Below are positions 34,724-44,561 of a stretch of 62,000 nt of DNA, in pieces. Source of the stretch: Symsagittifera roscoffensis. Lineage: Eukaryota; Xenacoelomorpha; Acoela; Convolutidae. The position numbers and the translations under genes are program-made. The stretch lies in contig NC_087066.1 in the NCBI RefSeq assembly GCF_963678635.1, forward strand, positions 3,286,485-3,348,484, written 5' to 3'. The notes under the pieces were generated by a model. It worked only from the letters and a program-made list of their open reading frames with translations, was not told where the DNA came from and did no database searches. Position 1 is the stretch's first letter; every line of letters starts with the position of its first letter.

Positions 34724-35223
34724 GTTGGTGGGGGAGGGGGTACTTCGGGGGATGGGGGTACGTGCGGGGGTACGTCGCGGGTTGGGGGAGTATGTTGGGG
34801 GGTGGGTGGATACGTTGGAGGGGGGGGGGGGTACATTGGCGTTAGGGAGGAGTGGGGGTTTGATACGTTAGGGGAATGTCAACAGGAACTGGTCAAAACT
34901 GCTAATTTTGGGCCCTTTTTGGAAAAATACTACATATTGGCCGCCCCTGGATGAACGTGTTTGTTCAAGTTTTGCAGAAAGTTGCAAAAATTAGAGTCAT
35001 TATTTACAAAATTTAATCAATTTTTATGGATTTTATGAACAAAAAACAATCCATCATATTGAAAACAAAAATGGATTATAATGGATTTAAAATTTTCCAA
35101 AATAATCGATTATAATCGATTAAAATCGATTGAGTGGTCTAAATTTGACATGATAATCGATTACAAAGACAAGATTTCAGTCAACGAAAATCCATTATAA
35201 TCGGTTATTACACATGAAACTTT
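34263..35223. mobile_element. element with TAATCGATTA-rich inverted ends
   Basis: The left end (AATTTCATGGATAATAATCG, ATTATATTGGATTTTC) and the right end read inward (AGTTTCATGTGTAATAACCG, ATTATAATGGATTTTC) are inverted repeats. Both subterminal regions carry clusters of the palindrome TAATCGATTA and relatives (34275-34440, 35100-35165). The centre holds an AG microsatellite and a G-run array. No coding capacity. One end is repeated within the right arm of the inverted duplication. Confidence 0.6.
34641..34860. repeat. C-run, (AG)n and G-run array
   Basis: A C13-like run near 34641, then about 30 bp of AG repeat (34691-34720), then at least eight G-runs of 4 or more in irregular GGGGGTACGT-like units (34731-34855). 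The G-rich part is a strong G-quadruplex candidate on the plus strand. Confidence 0.8.
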
Positions 35224-35557
35224 GGCGCGGGTCTCATGAGACCGCCATTCAAAACCTCGGATAAAAGGCTTTTCGTCTTTTTGACTCTAAGAATACTTCA
35301 ATTGCAGGCAGCTCAAATTATTCTGGGGATGGTTTTTTTACAAAAGGTCTATAGTTTTGGCAAGAACTGTTTCAAGTAATCTTAAACTAGATTTGAGTTT
35401 GATGCATTGAAATCAAAATAATGTAATCATGAATCAATATAACTGAGGTCTTAAGGAAATCATGCCGAAAACAGACTCTGTTTTGTTGTTGATCGGACAA
35501 AAAAATTACTGTTGATCAGGCAAAAGCCTCTCGATCAAAGGTAATTTTTTAGTTTTT
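35173..35557 (+). repeat. large inverted duplication, left arm part 2
   Basis: Nearly identical to the reverse complement of 37648-38034. In the right arm it is joined directly to part 1, with a junction at 38034/38035, so either the right arm lost 1447 bp or the left arm gained them. Confidence 0.9.
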
Positions 35558-35963
35558 GTTCCGACTTTCGATATGAAAGTAACGAAATATTTGTGCTCGA
35601 TGTAGGTTTTTTTTTCTTCAGACAAATTTCGACTTTTTAACTTGCGTTTTTGACGTAGTTTTTTTATATCATTCAAAAGATATTGTTGTCCTGAGCTCAA
35701 ATTTGAAAAGATATTTCACCTGTGATCATTTTTCGTAATGTTACGGGGGTTTAAAGATTGCCATTTTGGCCAATTTGAGATAAATAACGCGCGATATATT
35801 TCTAACTAAGCGGAGAGATAATCCGTGGTAGAAAACGTTCCAAATTGGTTGAAAGAAGCTTATCTGCCATAATTGATTTGTTACAAGGAGCAAAATTGAT
35901 CCTTTCGTACTTTATATGGCGTGTGGTGGGATGAATATTATGAAAAATTTCAAATTAGAAAAA
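35558..35963 (+). mobile_element. RC1 element, copy 5, 3'-truncated
   Basis: Starts GTTCCGACTTTCGATATGAA; runs through the usual interior to about 35963, where another RC1 copy in opposite orientation begins. It lacks the 3' hairpin. Confidence 0.85.
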
Positions 35964-36451
35964 AACAAGACTGCTCGTATCCGGGCGAAGCCCTGAATGT
36001 TTCGACTGCCTTTAAGCTTTGTGGAGCAGCAGTAATAACATTAAAAAAATAAATGAAATAAAATAAAATGAAATTTTTTTTTCTAAAAACTGGAATTTTT
36101 TATGAAAATCAACCCCCACACGACATATAAAGTACAAAAGAATAGATTTCGCTCCTAGTATTAAATCAATTATGGCAAATAAGCTTCGTTCAACCAATTT
36201 GGAATGACTTATAAGACGGATTAAATCTCCGCTTACGCGTTAATTGGTCAAATCTTTAAACCCTCATAACTTTACGAAAAATAATCACAGGTGAAATATC
36301 TGTTCAAATTTAAGCTCAAAACAACAATACCTTTTGAATGATATTAAAAAATTCCGTCAAAAATGGCTAGTTAAAAAGTCAAAATTTGTCTGAAGAAAAA
36401 AAACACACCCCGAGCACAAATATTCGTAACTTTCGTATCGAAAATCGGAAC
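35964..36451 (-). mobile_element. RC1 element, copy 6
   Basis: Minus orientation: AACAAGACTGCTCGTATCCG on the left, ACTTTCGTATCGAAAATCGG near the right end. It lies tail-to-tail with copy 5 and has a small interior deletion. Confidence 0.85.
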
Positions 36452-36461
36452 AAAAATTATT

Positions 36462-36561
36462 TTGTTCTATTGCATTTAATTTTTGAAGTTATTACTGCTC
36501 CATAAACCTTAAAAGGCAGTCGGAACATCCAGGGCTTCGCCCTGATACGATCAGTCTTGTT
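36462..36561 (+). mobile_element. RC1 3'-end fragment
   Basis: Only the last 100 bp or so: TTATTACTGCTCCATAAACC, then CAGTCGGAACATCCAGGGC and hairpin, ending CAGTCTTGTT. It is joined head-to-tail to the next copy. Confidence 0.85.
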
Positions 36562-37071
36562 GTTCAGACTTTCGATACGAAAGTAACGGAATATTTGTGC
36601 TCGGGGTGGTTTTTTTTTCTTCAGGCAAATTTCGACTTTTTAACTAGCCATTTTGACGGTTCATTTTAATATCACTCGAAAGATATTGTTGTCTTGAGCT
36701 CAAATTTGAAAAGATATTTTACCTGTGATCATTTTTCGTGAAGGGGATTTAAAGATTGCCATTTTGGCCAATTTGGGACAATCAACGCGCGATATATTTC
36801 GCGCTGTTAACGCGTAAGCGAAGAGTTAATCCCTCTTAGAAATTGTTCCAAATTGGTTGAAAGGAGCTTATTTACCATAATTGATTTGTTAAAAGGAGCA
36901 AATTCTATCCTTTTGTTTTTTATATGGCGCGTGGTGGGATGATGTTCAAAAAAAATGTTTTATTTTGTTTTATTTCATTTATTTTTCAAATGTATTACTG
37001 CTCCATATACCTTAAAAGCCAGTCAGAACGTTCAGGGCTTTTTTCTGATGCGAGCACTTTATTTTAGACTT
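36562..37071 (+). mobile_element. RC1 element, copy 7
   Basis: Starts GTTCAGACTTTCGATACGAA directly after the preceding CTTGTT end. The 3' hairpin is degraded (CAGGGCTTTTTTCTG). Confidence 0.85.
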
Positions 37072-37210
37072 TTGTGCTCAAGAGGGAAAATTACAGATTA
37101 AAAGCTTTAAAAAATAATGTCAATTAAAGCTTTATTTTTGTTCAAAAACTGAGTTTTCAGATTAGGCGCATCGCATAGCGCGTAAATCAGCCAGTCGTGC
37201 GAATAAAATA

Positions 37211-37647
37211 AACAAGACTGCTCGTATCAGGGCGAAGCCTCAAATGTTCTGACTGCCTTTTAAATTTTCATGGAGCAGTAATAACATCAAAAATTATATG
37301 TAGTAAAATAAAAAGATTTCTTTTTTTCTAGATTTTGAATTTTTTTTGAAAATCATTACCCCACACGCCATTTAAAGTACACAAGGATAAATTTCGCTCC
37401 TTGTAACAAATCAATTCTGACAAATAAGCTTTTTTTCAACCAATTTGGAACCATTTTAAGACGGATTCAATCTCCGGTTACGCGTTAAAATATCTTCTCA
37501 ACTTTAAGCTCAGGGCAATAATACCTTTCGAATGATATAAGAAAATTTCGTCAAAAACGGCTAGTTAAAAAGTCGAAATTTGTCTGAAGAAAAAAAAACC
37601 CACTTCGAACACAAATATTCCGTTACTTTCGTATCGAAAGTCGGAAC
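37211..37647 (-). mobile_element. RC1 element, copy 8 (internally deleted)
   Basis: AACAAGACTGCTCGTATCAG at left, TTTCGTATCGAAAGTCGGAA at right. The middle lacks about 90 bp around the CACAGGTGAAATATC region. It adjoins the right arm of the inverted duplication. Confidence 0.85.
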
Positions 37648-38504
37648 AAAACTAAGAAATTACCTTTGATCGAGAGGCTTTTGCCTGATCAACAGTAATT
37701 TTTTTGTCCGATCAACAACAAAACAGAGTCTGTTTTCGGCATGATTTCCTTAAGACCTCAGTTATATTGATTCATGGTTACATTATTTTGATTTCAATGC
37801 ATCAAACTCAAATCTAGTTTAAGATTACTTGAAACAGTTCTTGCCAAAACTATAGACCTTTTGTAAAAAAAACCATCCCCAGAATACTTTGAGCTGCCTG
37901 CAATTGAAGTATTCTTAGAGTCAAAAAGACGAAAAGCCTTTTATCCGAGGTTTTGAATAGCGGTCTCATGAGACCCGCACCGAAGTTTCATGTGTAATAA
38001 CCGATTATAATGGATTTTCGTTGACTGAAATCGTTGTGCGGGATATAATTCGCCAGGCACAAATAATTCGCGTTACCTTCTAAGCATTCAAAAAACTGTT
38101 CAAAGCGAGCGTTATTTAGTCCAGAACATGGAAAATTTGGCAACTTTCAAACCCCCAGAACTTTACAAAAAATAATCTGGGGTGAAATATCATTTTACAT
38201 TTGAACCCAAGAAGTCACTATCTTCAATTGGGTTTAAAACATTTTGTTGGAAATTGTTATTTCGATCGGTGAAAATTGACTGAATATAAAAAACATATTC
38301 GAGCATAAATATTCCGTATTCTTCGAAAGTCGGAACAAAAAAGCAGCTGTAGGACTAAAATTTGTTCTTTTTCTACCAATTATTGAAACCAGCCTTTAAT
38401 AGAAAATGACCGCAAGCAGTACGACACAACCCAAGAATGGTGAAAGGGCCACGCTCCACATCTCGTATGTGCTATTCGTAGAATCTCCTTTTTTAAGCTC
38501 ATAG
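37648..38504 (-). repeat. large inverted duplication, right arm
   Basis: An 857-bp reverse-complement copy of 33254-33725 joined to 35173-35557. It contains an inverted copy of the last exon at 33260-33363 (here 38395-38504), without the rest of that gene. Its outer edge passes into an RC1 fragment through a short stretch shared by both (AAGCTCA). Confidence 0.9.
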
Positions 38505-38631
38505 TACCTTTCGAATGATATAGAAAAATTTCGTCAAAAATGGCTAGTTAAGAAATCGAAATTTGTCTGAAGAAAAAAACACTCCCCGAGCACAAATATT
38601 TCGTTACTTTCGCATCGAAAATCAGAACAAA
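38498..38631 (-). mobile_element. RC1 5'-end fragment
   Basis: From AAGCTCATAG through GGCTAGTTAAGAAATCGAAA to ACTTTCGCATCGAAAATCAG. It is the direct-duplicate partner of the end of copy 6. Confidence 0.8.
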
Positions 38632-38639
38632 AATCATTT

Positions 38640-38739
38640 TGTTCTAATGCATTTAATTTTTGAAAGTTATTACTGCTCCATAAACCTTAAAAGGCATTCG
38701 AAACATCCAGGGCTTCGCCCTGATACGATCAGTCTTGTT
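38640..38739 (+). mobile_element. RC1 3'-end fragment, duplicate
   Basis: Matches 36462-36561, ending CAGTCTTGTT, head-to-tail with the following copy. Confidence 0.85.
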
Positions 38740-39270
38740 GTTCAGACTTTCGATACGAAAGTAACGGAATATTTGCGCTCGGGGTGGGTTTTTTTTCTTC
38801 AGACAAATTTCGACTTTTTAACTAGCCATTTTTTACGGAACATTTTAATATCACTCGAAAAATATTGTTGTCATGAGCTCAAATTTGAAAATTTATTTTA
38901 CCTGTAATCATGTTTCGTTAAGTTAAGGGGGTTTAGATATTGCCATTTTGGCCAATTTGGGAAAATTAACGCGCGATATATTTCGCGCTGTTAACGCGTA
39001 AGCGAAGAGTTAATCCCTCTTAGAAATCGCTCCAAATTGGTTGAAAGGAGCTTAATTGCCATAATTGATTTGTTAAAAGGTGCAAATTCTATCCTTTTGT
39101 TTTTTATATGGCGTGTGAGGGGATGGTTTTCAAAAAAAAATTCAAATTTTAGAAGAAAAAAAATTTATTTTATTTTATTTCATTAAATTTTTTTAATGTA
39201 CTACTGCTCCATATACCTTAAAAGGCAGTCAGAATGTTTCGGGGCTTTGTCCTGAAGCGAGCAGTTTTGT
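38740..39270 (+). mobile_element. RC1 element, copy 9
   Basis: Matches copy 7 (36562-37071) with an offset of about 2.18 kb; starts GTTCAGACTTTCGATACGAA, ends with a degraded hairpin and GAGCAGTTTTGTT. The 145 bp after it also match those after copy 7. Confidence 0.85.
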
Positions 39271-39416
39271 TAGATTTTTGTGCTCAAGAGGGAAAATTAC
39301 AGATTAAAAGCTTAAAAAATAATGTCACTGAAAGCTATATTTTTGTTCAAAAACTGAGTTTTCAGATTAGGCGCATCGCATAGCGCGTAGATCAACCAGT
39401 CGTGCGAATAAAATAA

Positions 39417-39851
39417 ACAAGACTACTCGTATCAGAACTAAGGCTCAAATGTTCTGACGGCCTTTTAAAGTTTCATGGAGCAGTAATAACATCAAAAAAT
39501 TAAATGTAATAAAATAAAATGAATTTTTTTTTCTAGAATTTGGTTTTTTTTTGAAAATCATTACCCCACACGCCATTTAAATTACGAAAGGATAAATTTC
39601 GCTCCTTGTAACAAATCAATTCTGACAAATAAGCTTCTTTCAACCAATTTGGAACGATTTCAAGACGGATTCACTCTCCGGTTACGCGTTAAAATATCTT
39701 CTCAACTTTAAGCTCAGGATAACAATACCTTTCGAATGATATAGAAAAATTTCGTCAAAAATGGCTAATTAAGAAGTAGAAATTTGTCTGAAGAAAAAAA
39801 ACCCACCCCGACCACAAATATTCCGTTACTTTCGTATCGAAAGTCGGAACA
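39417..39851 (-). mobile_element. RC1 element, copy 10 (internally deleted)
   Basis: Matches copy 8 (37211-37647), including the same internal deletion, showing that both descend from one duplication rather than separate insertions. Confidence 0.85.
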
Positions 39852-40284
39852 AAAAGGAAATTTCAGACCAGCTATTTTTTCAAGTGTTTTTTTTTAATGT
39901 GGAGTAAGAATTTGTTTAAGTTTTCACGGTTTCACTACAATGGAAAAAACGCATTTTGCTGCAAAAAATCATATTTATTTGTTCCATTTTGGGAGATTCG
40001 TGAAAAGGAAATTTTTCGCATGTACATCTCAATTTAATTTCCAATTTCTGAAGAAAATGATGGAATATTTGGGGTTGGAGTTTTTTCACCAAATTAACTT
40101 CGACTTCAACGTGTTTTCTGCGTAGCGTCTGTCGTAGAAATTTCAAAAAATTAAAAGTATTTTTTTACAAATTTTTGTGAATTTTTTCAAAAAATTATAT
40201 GTTGTTTCATGGAAAATTATTCAATAGACCTTGATTGGTAGTCGTAACACTCAGATTTTTGCCCTGACACGAGCAGTCTTGTTT
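39852..40284 (+). other. non-coding stretch ending in an RC1-like 3' end
   Basis: The last 70 bp (TAGACCTTGATTGGTAGTCG ... CCTGACACGAGCAGTCTTG) are a diverged RC1 3' end in plus orientation. The rest is AT-rich; short open frames on both strands (39916-40146) have no recognisable domain. Confidence 0.5.
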
Positions 40285-40570
40285 CAATTAGAAGTCAGCT
40301 CTCTTACAAGAGTTATTAGCAGTTTTTATTGTTACAATTATTAGAGCTTTTATAATTTGAAGAATCGAAACTGATAGATTTAAAAATGTTAAATTGTTAA
40401 TCGGAGCGATGATAATTGTGTTGATTCATGTTAATTAGTTTTTCGGTAGAAAGTTTTCCGTGAAAAAAATTAGCCTGAATGAAATATAATATCACGCCTG
40501 AATAAATCTGATCACTCCAATTTACCTCTAAGACTGGTCAATAAGGACAAAAAACTGTTCGTGACCTGAA

Positions 40571-41232
40571 ATGTTTTCGCCAAAGCTATTTTTCACCCTA
40601 TTGAATTTTTACTTGCTTTTCGGTTCCACATTTTCTAGCGAAGAACAGCCTGAAAATGGTGAGTTAAGTTTTACTGAATGACAGAGCTACAATTTTTGAG
40701 ATAGAGCTACAAGAGTTGTGACTTTTAAGACTCAAAATGGGTTTGCTTAAACGATTACTTTAAAAATCGAGTCAGGAGGTCAGATGTCCCAATCCGCAAA
40801 AGAGCATCAGATGGGTTTTAAAAACTCATTATAAATTTTTGTAAATCTTTGCTATTAGTTGACGCCAGTGAACTACCTGATGAAGAGCTATCACCTGAAA
40901 AGGACGAAGAAGATGAAGTGCAATCATCGCAGCCGCCCGTGACCGATGCTGACAACGGAGCGAAAACCGACACCACTAGCGCCGACAAAATCGAGGACGA
41001 AGACAAAATCGAGGAAGACGACAAAATCGAGGACGAAGACAAAATTGAGGACGACCAGACCAGAGAGGGTAAAAACGAGAAGAAAGAGACAAAAGAAGAC
41101 CAGGGCGGTTCATCAATTTCTACTGGAATGATAATCGGATTCTGCATCATCGGTTTTCTAATCACTGGACTAATTATTATTTTTTGTCTTCGACTGTGGT
41201 GCGTGAAGAAGGCTGAACGGGATACCTACTGA
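40571..41232 (+). CDS. two-exon single-pass membrane protein with acidic KIED repeats
   Basis: Exon 1 (40571-40658) encodes a signal peptide, MFSPKLFFTLLNFYLLFG followed by a small-residue cleavage region, and ends at AATG|GTGAGT in phase 1. Exon 2 (40859-41232) begins after GCTATTAG in the matching phase. Intron 200 nt; product 153 residues. The mature ectodomain is acidic and contains a short tandem repeat of the type DKIEDE (four units, about residues 69-92), then a Lys/Glu-rich stretch. A transmembrane helix follows (SSISTGMIIGFCIIGFLITG start, about residues 115-140), and a short basic tail. The topology is type I, at the cell surface or a vesicle. A polyA signal lies 82 bp after the stop. 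Family not recognised. Confidence 0.8.
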
Positions 41233-41313
41233 GAAAAAAATTAATGATTTACTCTAGTTTTCATTCTGTTCTTAGTTTCCACTTGAAATATTCTGTTGGT
41301 ATGTTTGATCTCT

Positions 41314-41319
41314 AATAAA
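41314..41319 (+). promoter_or_regulatory. polyadenylation signal AATAAA
   Basis: AATAAA in CTCTAATAAAGGG, 82 bp downstream of the stop of the membrane-protein gene at 40571-41232. Confidence 0.65.
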
Positions 41320-42866
41320 GGGATGTTAACTATTACTTTTTATCACTGCACAACAACATCAGAAAACACGATCAACTGAGTAATTCCTTTTCTCCGACCT
41401 ACAACGCACAACGAGGGTTTTTAAAGCTAATTGAATGCAATTTTTAGTCCTTTCCCTAAGTCCCCTTTTCTCAGGGACCAAATAAGCAATAGAGTCGTTG
41501 GTAAAAATGGCGAGCCACAACAAGGCATTTATGAAACATATGGGTAATCAGTGTGCAAGGAGATAATGCAATTCATTAATTAATCAAAGGTCTCGAGGGG
41601 GAGAAAAACGTCCACCTCAACCACTCCACACCCCTTCCCCTTCCAAAAAACAAATGAACCCCTGAAGCTACTAATGTTTTTCCTACGCAGGGACAAGAAA
41701 AGTGCTTCGTAAACACTAAGAATGTTTTCTTAAGTTTTGATTTGCTTGGTCAGTAAATCTTTCGATATAAGCCTTTTAATTGCTTTTTTTTGCTATCTAG
41801 TTTTGTAACTTTATTCTATAAAGGTTTCCATCCAGCACCTTAATAATAGTAAAGTGCATCAGTTTTGCCATTAAAAGGGGATCAACCATGGGAAGTATTG
41901 ATCTCGCTGATTCCCGCAAGAAATTACTTTTGATTTGTTTTGTGAAACCCCGCCGATTGATTCCAGGAGATTTCTTTTACCCGAGCGATGCCTCTTCCTC
42001 TCCAACAAACAAAATGAATTTTGACGCCCCCGAAACAGGATTTAAGAATTGCAAGTGAACTGTACCACCTTCTTTAAACTTCATGACCAAATTTTTTCAT
42101 TGACATTTTTTTGAGTCATACTTCATTAATAGTTTCAAAATCCATGTATAAGTCATAGAAATCCTGAATCAATTCTTATTTTTCTATTATTGGTTAATTG
42201 ATTGAAGAAGTTGACAAAAACGATTGTGTACTAGAGCGGTCTCTTTTTTTCGACCTTTCAACTATTAATTTTGGGCGTCAGTATTTAAAACTATCTTGAA
42301 GACTTTAATGTCCTGAGGTCAAAGTTGAAAAGATACTTTTTCTGCATTGCCTTCTCTATTCGTTCCTTTTTTGTTCTTTTCTGCTCTTTCGGTTTCCACC
42401 CCGAAAGGATTGCCAAACAAATGATTTATTTGGATCCAAATCAATATCAAACGCTAGTCCTTAATGTCGGGAAAGTCAAATGAAGCAACGCTATTTTCAA
42501 ACAGTGTCATTTCTCAAAGTGGTTCTTCTTTTTTGAAGTTTTTTTTCCTCATAAATCTGAACAAAATGGGTTTGATGAAACAAATTTTTCAAACTATTCA
42601 GGGTCTTCTTTTTTGCTTGTTTGATATGTTCAGATTTTTGAAAAAAAATCTGTTTCACTGAAATATTATTAAGCTTTGTACAATTAGCGCACGAAACCCA
42701 GATTTAAAAAACCGATGCCATAGACTTGAGGGTTGATTATTTCGAGATTGATTTTTCGGTTTTTATTTAACTGCATTATCCTTCCCGGATTGGTCTGCCA
42801 GTAATAATCAGTAATGTTCTATACTCTTGTTTTTATGTCACTGTTTTTGTCTAGGAACAGTACTGT
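41320..42866. other. non-coding stretch with one RC1-like fragment
   Basis: No gene can be supported. 42255-42350 (TTTCGACCTTTCAACTATTA, later AATGTCCTGAGGTCAAAGTT, GAAAAGATAC) is a diverged inner fragment of RC1. A pyrimidine-rich patch lies near 41600-41650. Confidence 0.45.
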
Positions 42867-43353
42867 CCCGGGTTGACCTCCATACACCGAAAATGCTTAT
42901 CATACAATTCCATACATTAAGTGTGTGGGAAAATGCTTGTCATACAGTTTTCATACAATTTCTAAAAATGGTTGAAAACTGGTATAAACTCGTTTCTGTG
43001 GCTGTTTGATTCTAATAAAACAGTCTGGTGATAAAAACTGAGGTTTTCGTTTTTTGAAAAAAAATACAATGCAAGACCGGCCAACTTTTGGTGTTTTGAG
43101 TAACCAAGGTCTGTGTCACTTGTGTTCGGTTGCAACTACAACCGAAAATTTTTCAGAAACTAAATTTAGAAAGAAAAAATCAAACTTTCTGGTTTATGGA
43201 AAAACACACTATCATACAATTTTCATATATAGAAAAATGCTTATCATAGAGTTTTCATACAATTTTCTGTACGTATGGAATTGTATGAAATTGTATGACA
43301 AGAAGTTTCTCATATATGGAAATTATATGATAAGAAGTTTTGGTCAACCCGGG
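42867..43353. mobile_element. CCCGGGTTGACC MITE, complete copy
   Basis: A 487-bp element with inverted ends CCCGGGTTGACC (42867) and GGTCAACCCGGG (ending 43353). Both subterminal regions repeat CTTATCATACAATTCCATAC-like units. The interior includes GCAAGACCGGCCAACTTTTG, shared with the truncated copy before the assembly gap. No coding capacity and no target duplication recognised. Confidence 0.75.
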
Positions 43354-43428
43354 AATGTTTTTTGTTTGAAATTTTTAGAAGTTTTAGATCAGTTGTCTAT
43401 TTTTGTTTGGTGTCATTGTTTTGAATTC

Positions 43429-43806
43429 AACAGTGATGTTACGGTGTTGATTTATCTCTGCAACAGTGCTGCTACAGTGCTGATTTATCTCTGTAAGAGT
43501 GCTGTTACTGTGCTGATTTAGCTCTGTAACAGTGCTATTACAGTGCTGATTTATCTCTGTTACAGTGCTGTAAAAGTGCTGATTTATCTCTGTAACAGTG
43601 CTGTTACTGTGCTGATTTATCTCTGTAACAGTACTGTTACTGTGCTGATTTATCTCTGTAACAGTGCTGTTACTGGGCTGATTTATCTCTGTAACAGTGC
43701 TGTTACAATGCTGATTTATCTCTGCAACAGTGCTGTTACAGAGCTGATTTATCTCTGTAACAGTGATGTTACAGTGCTGATTTATCTCTGTAACAGTGCT
43801 GTTACA
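43429..43806. repeat. 33-bp minisatellite with palindromic units
   Basis: Eleven contiguous 33-bp units (43444-43806) after a partial unit. The consensus contains CTGTAACAG-TG-CTGTTACAG, a 9-bp perfect inverted repeat around a 2-nt spacer, then TGCTGATTTATCT. Because 33 is divisible by 3, one plus-strand frame reads an 11-residue repeat (VLIYLCNSAVT), broken by a stop in unit 3. The absence of a start, splice sites or conservation of that frame suggests it is not a gene. Confidence 0.95.
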
Positions 43807-44561
43807 GTACTGGTTTTCACAGCAAGATCAATCGGGTTGAAACTAAAAGTTCTTTGCTGGTTTTTTTAATACTTGTGCAAATAACTTCGATGAATGATAG
43901 AGGGCTCTGATTGATTAAAGATAGCAGCTAGGTTCTAAAAGCTATCAGTCCTAAACTTTAAACTATATTCATTGGCAGCTTTCGAAATGGAACCACAAAG
44001 TCTCAAGTTTGTTTTTATCAATAGCTTTACGTATGGATGAATCTATTGCGTGCTCAATTTTTCGAAACAAAAAATATGGAAACAAAAATAAAATCATAAA
44101 CTGTAACTGGGTTTTTTTTTCAATATATATACAACCACAAATGAGTTGGAATTCAAAACTTTATCAAGCTTCCGAAGTAAGATAGAAAAATTTAGATAGA
44201 AGTACGCTATAAAAACCAAAAAAAATTACAAAAAATGAAGAAAAAAAAACAAGAAATGCTCTCATTTCACTTTTTTAGCTTCGTATTGTAGGTATTAGGA
44301 CTTTTTAGAGTAGCATTAAAAAATTCTGTGGTATTCAAACTGACCACACTTGTTTATACTTTCGTTCTCAAGGAAACTCACCTAATATTGGAGTCTCAGT
44401 CAGACAAATTTGCTAGTCACATCGTTCCAGAGAACAGCAAAAAACAACAATTTTAGATGATTCATTTTTGTAAGCTTCATTTTCTTAAAGCCACTGTTTG
44501 CTTAGACAGTTTTTGAACAAATTTATTTAATTAAATATTTATCATGATCGTTATCTAACTG
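43807..44561. other. AT-rich non-coding stretch
   Basis: Nothing recognisable. Confidence 0.4.

Noticed and set aside
40818-41165. Minus-strand Ser-rich open frame
   Set aside because: It is the antisense shadow of the acidic repeat exon at 40859-41232.
42464-42661. 65-codon frame with hydrophobic stretches
   Set aside because: T-rich composition explains the Phe/Leu content; no splice sites, signal peptide or neighbours support it.
43429-43806. CRISPR-like array reading of the 33-bp repeats
   Set aside because: There are no unique spacers: the units are contiguous, and the context is eukaryotic.
43054-43869. Open frames reading an 11-residue repeat through the 33-bp minisatellite
   Set aside because: A stop breaks the frame in unit 3, the upstream part covers a MITE end, and a 33-bp unit automatically keeps one frame open.
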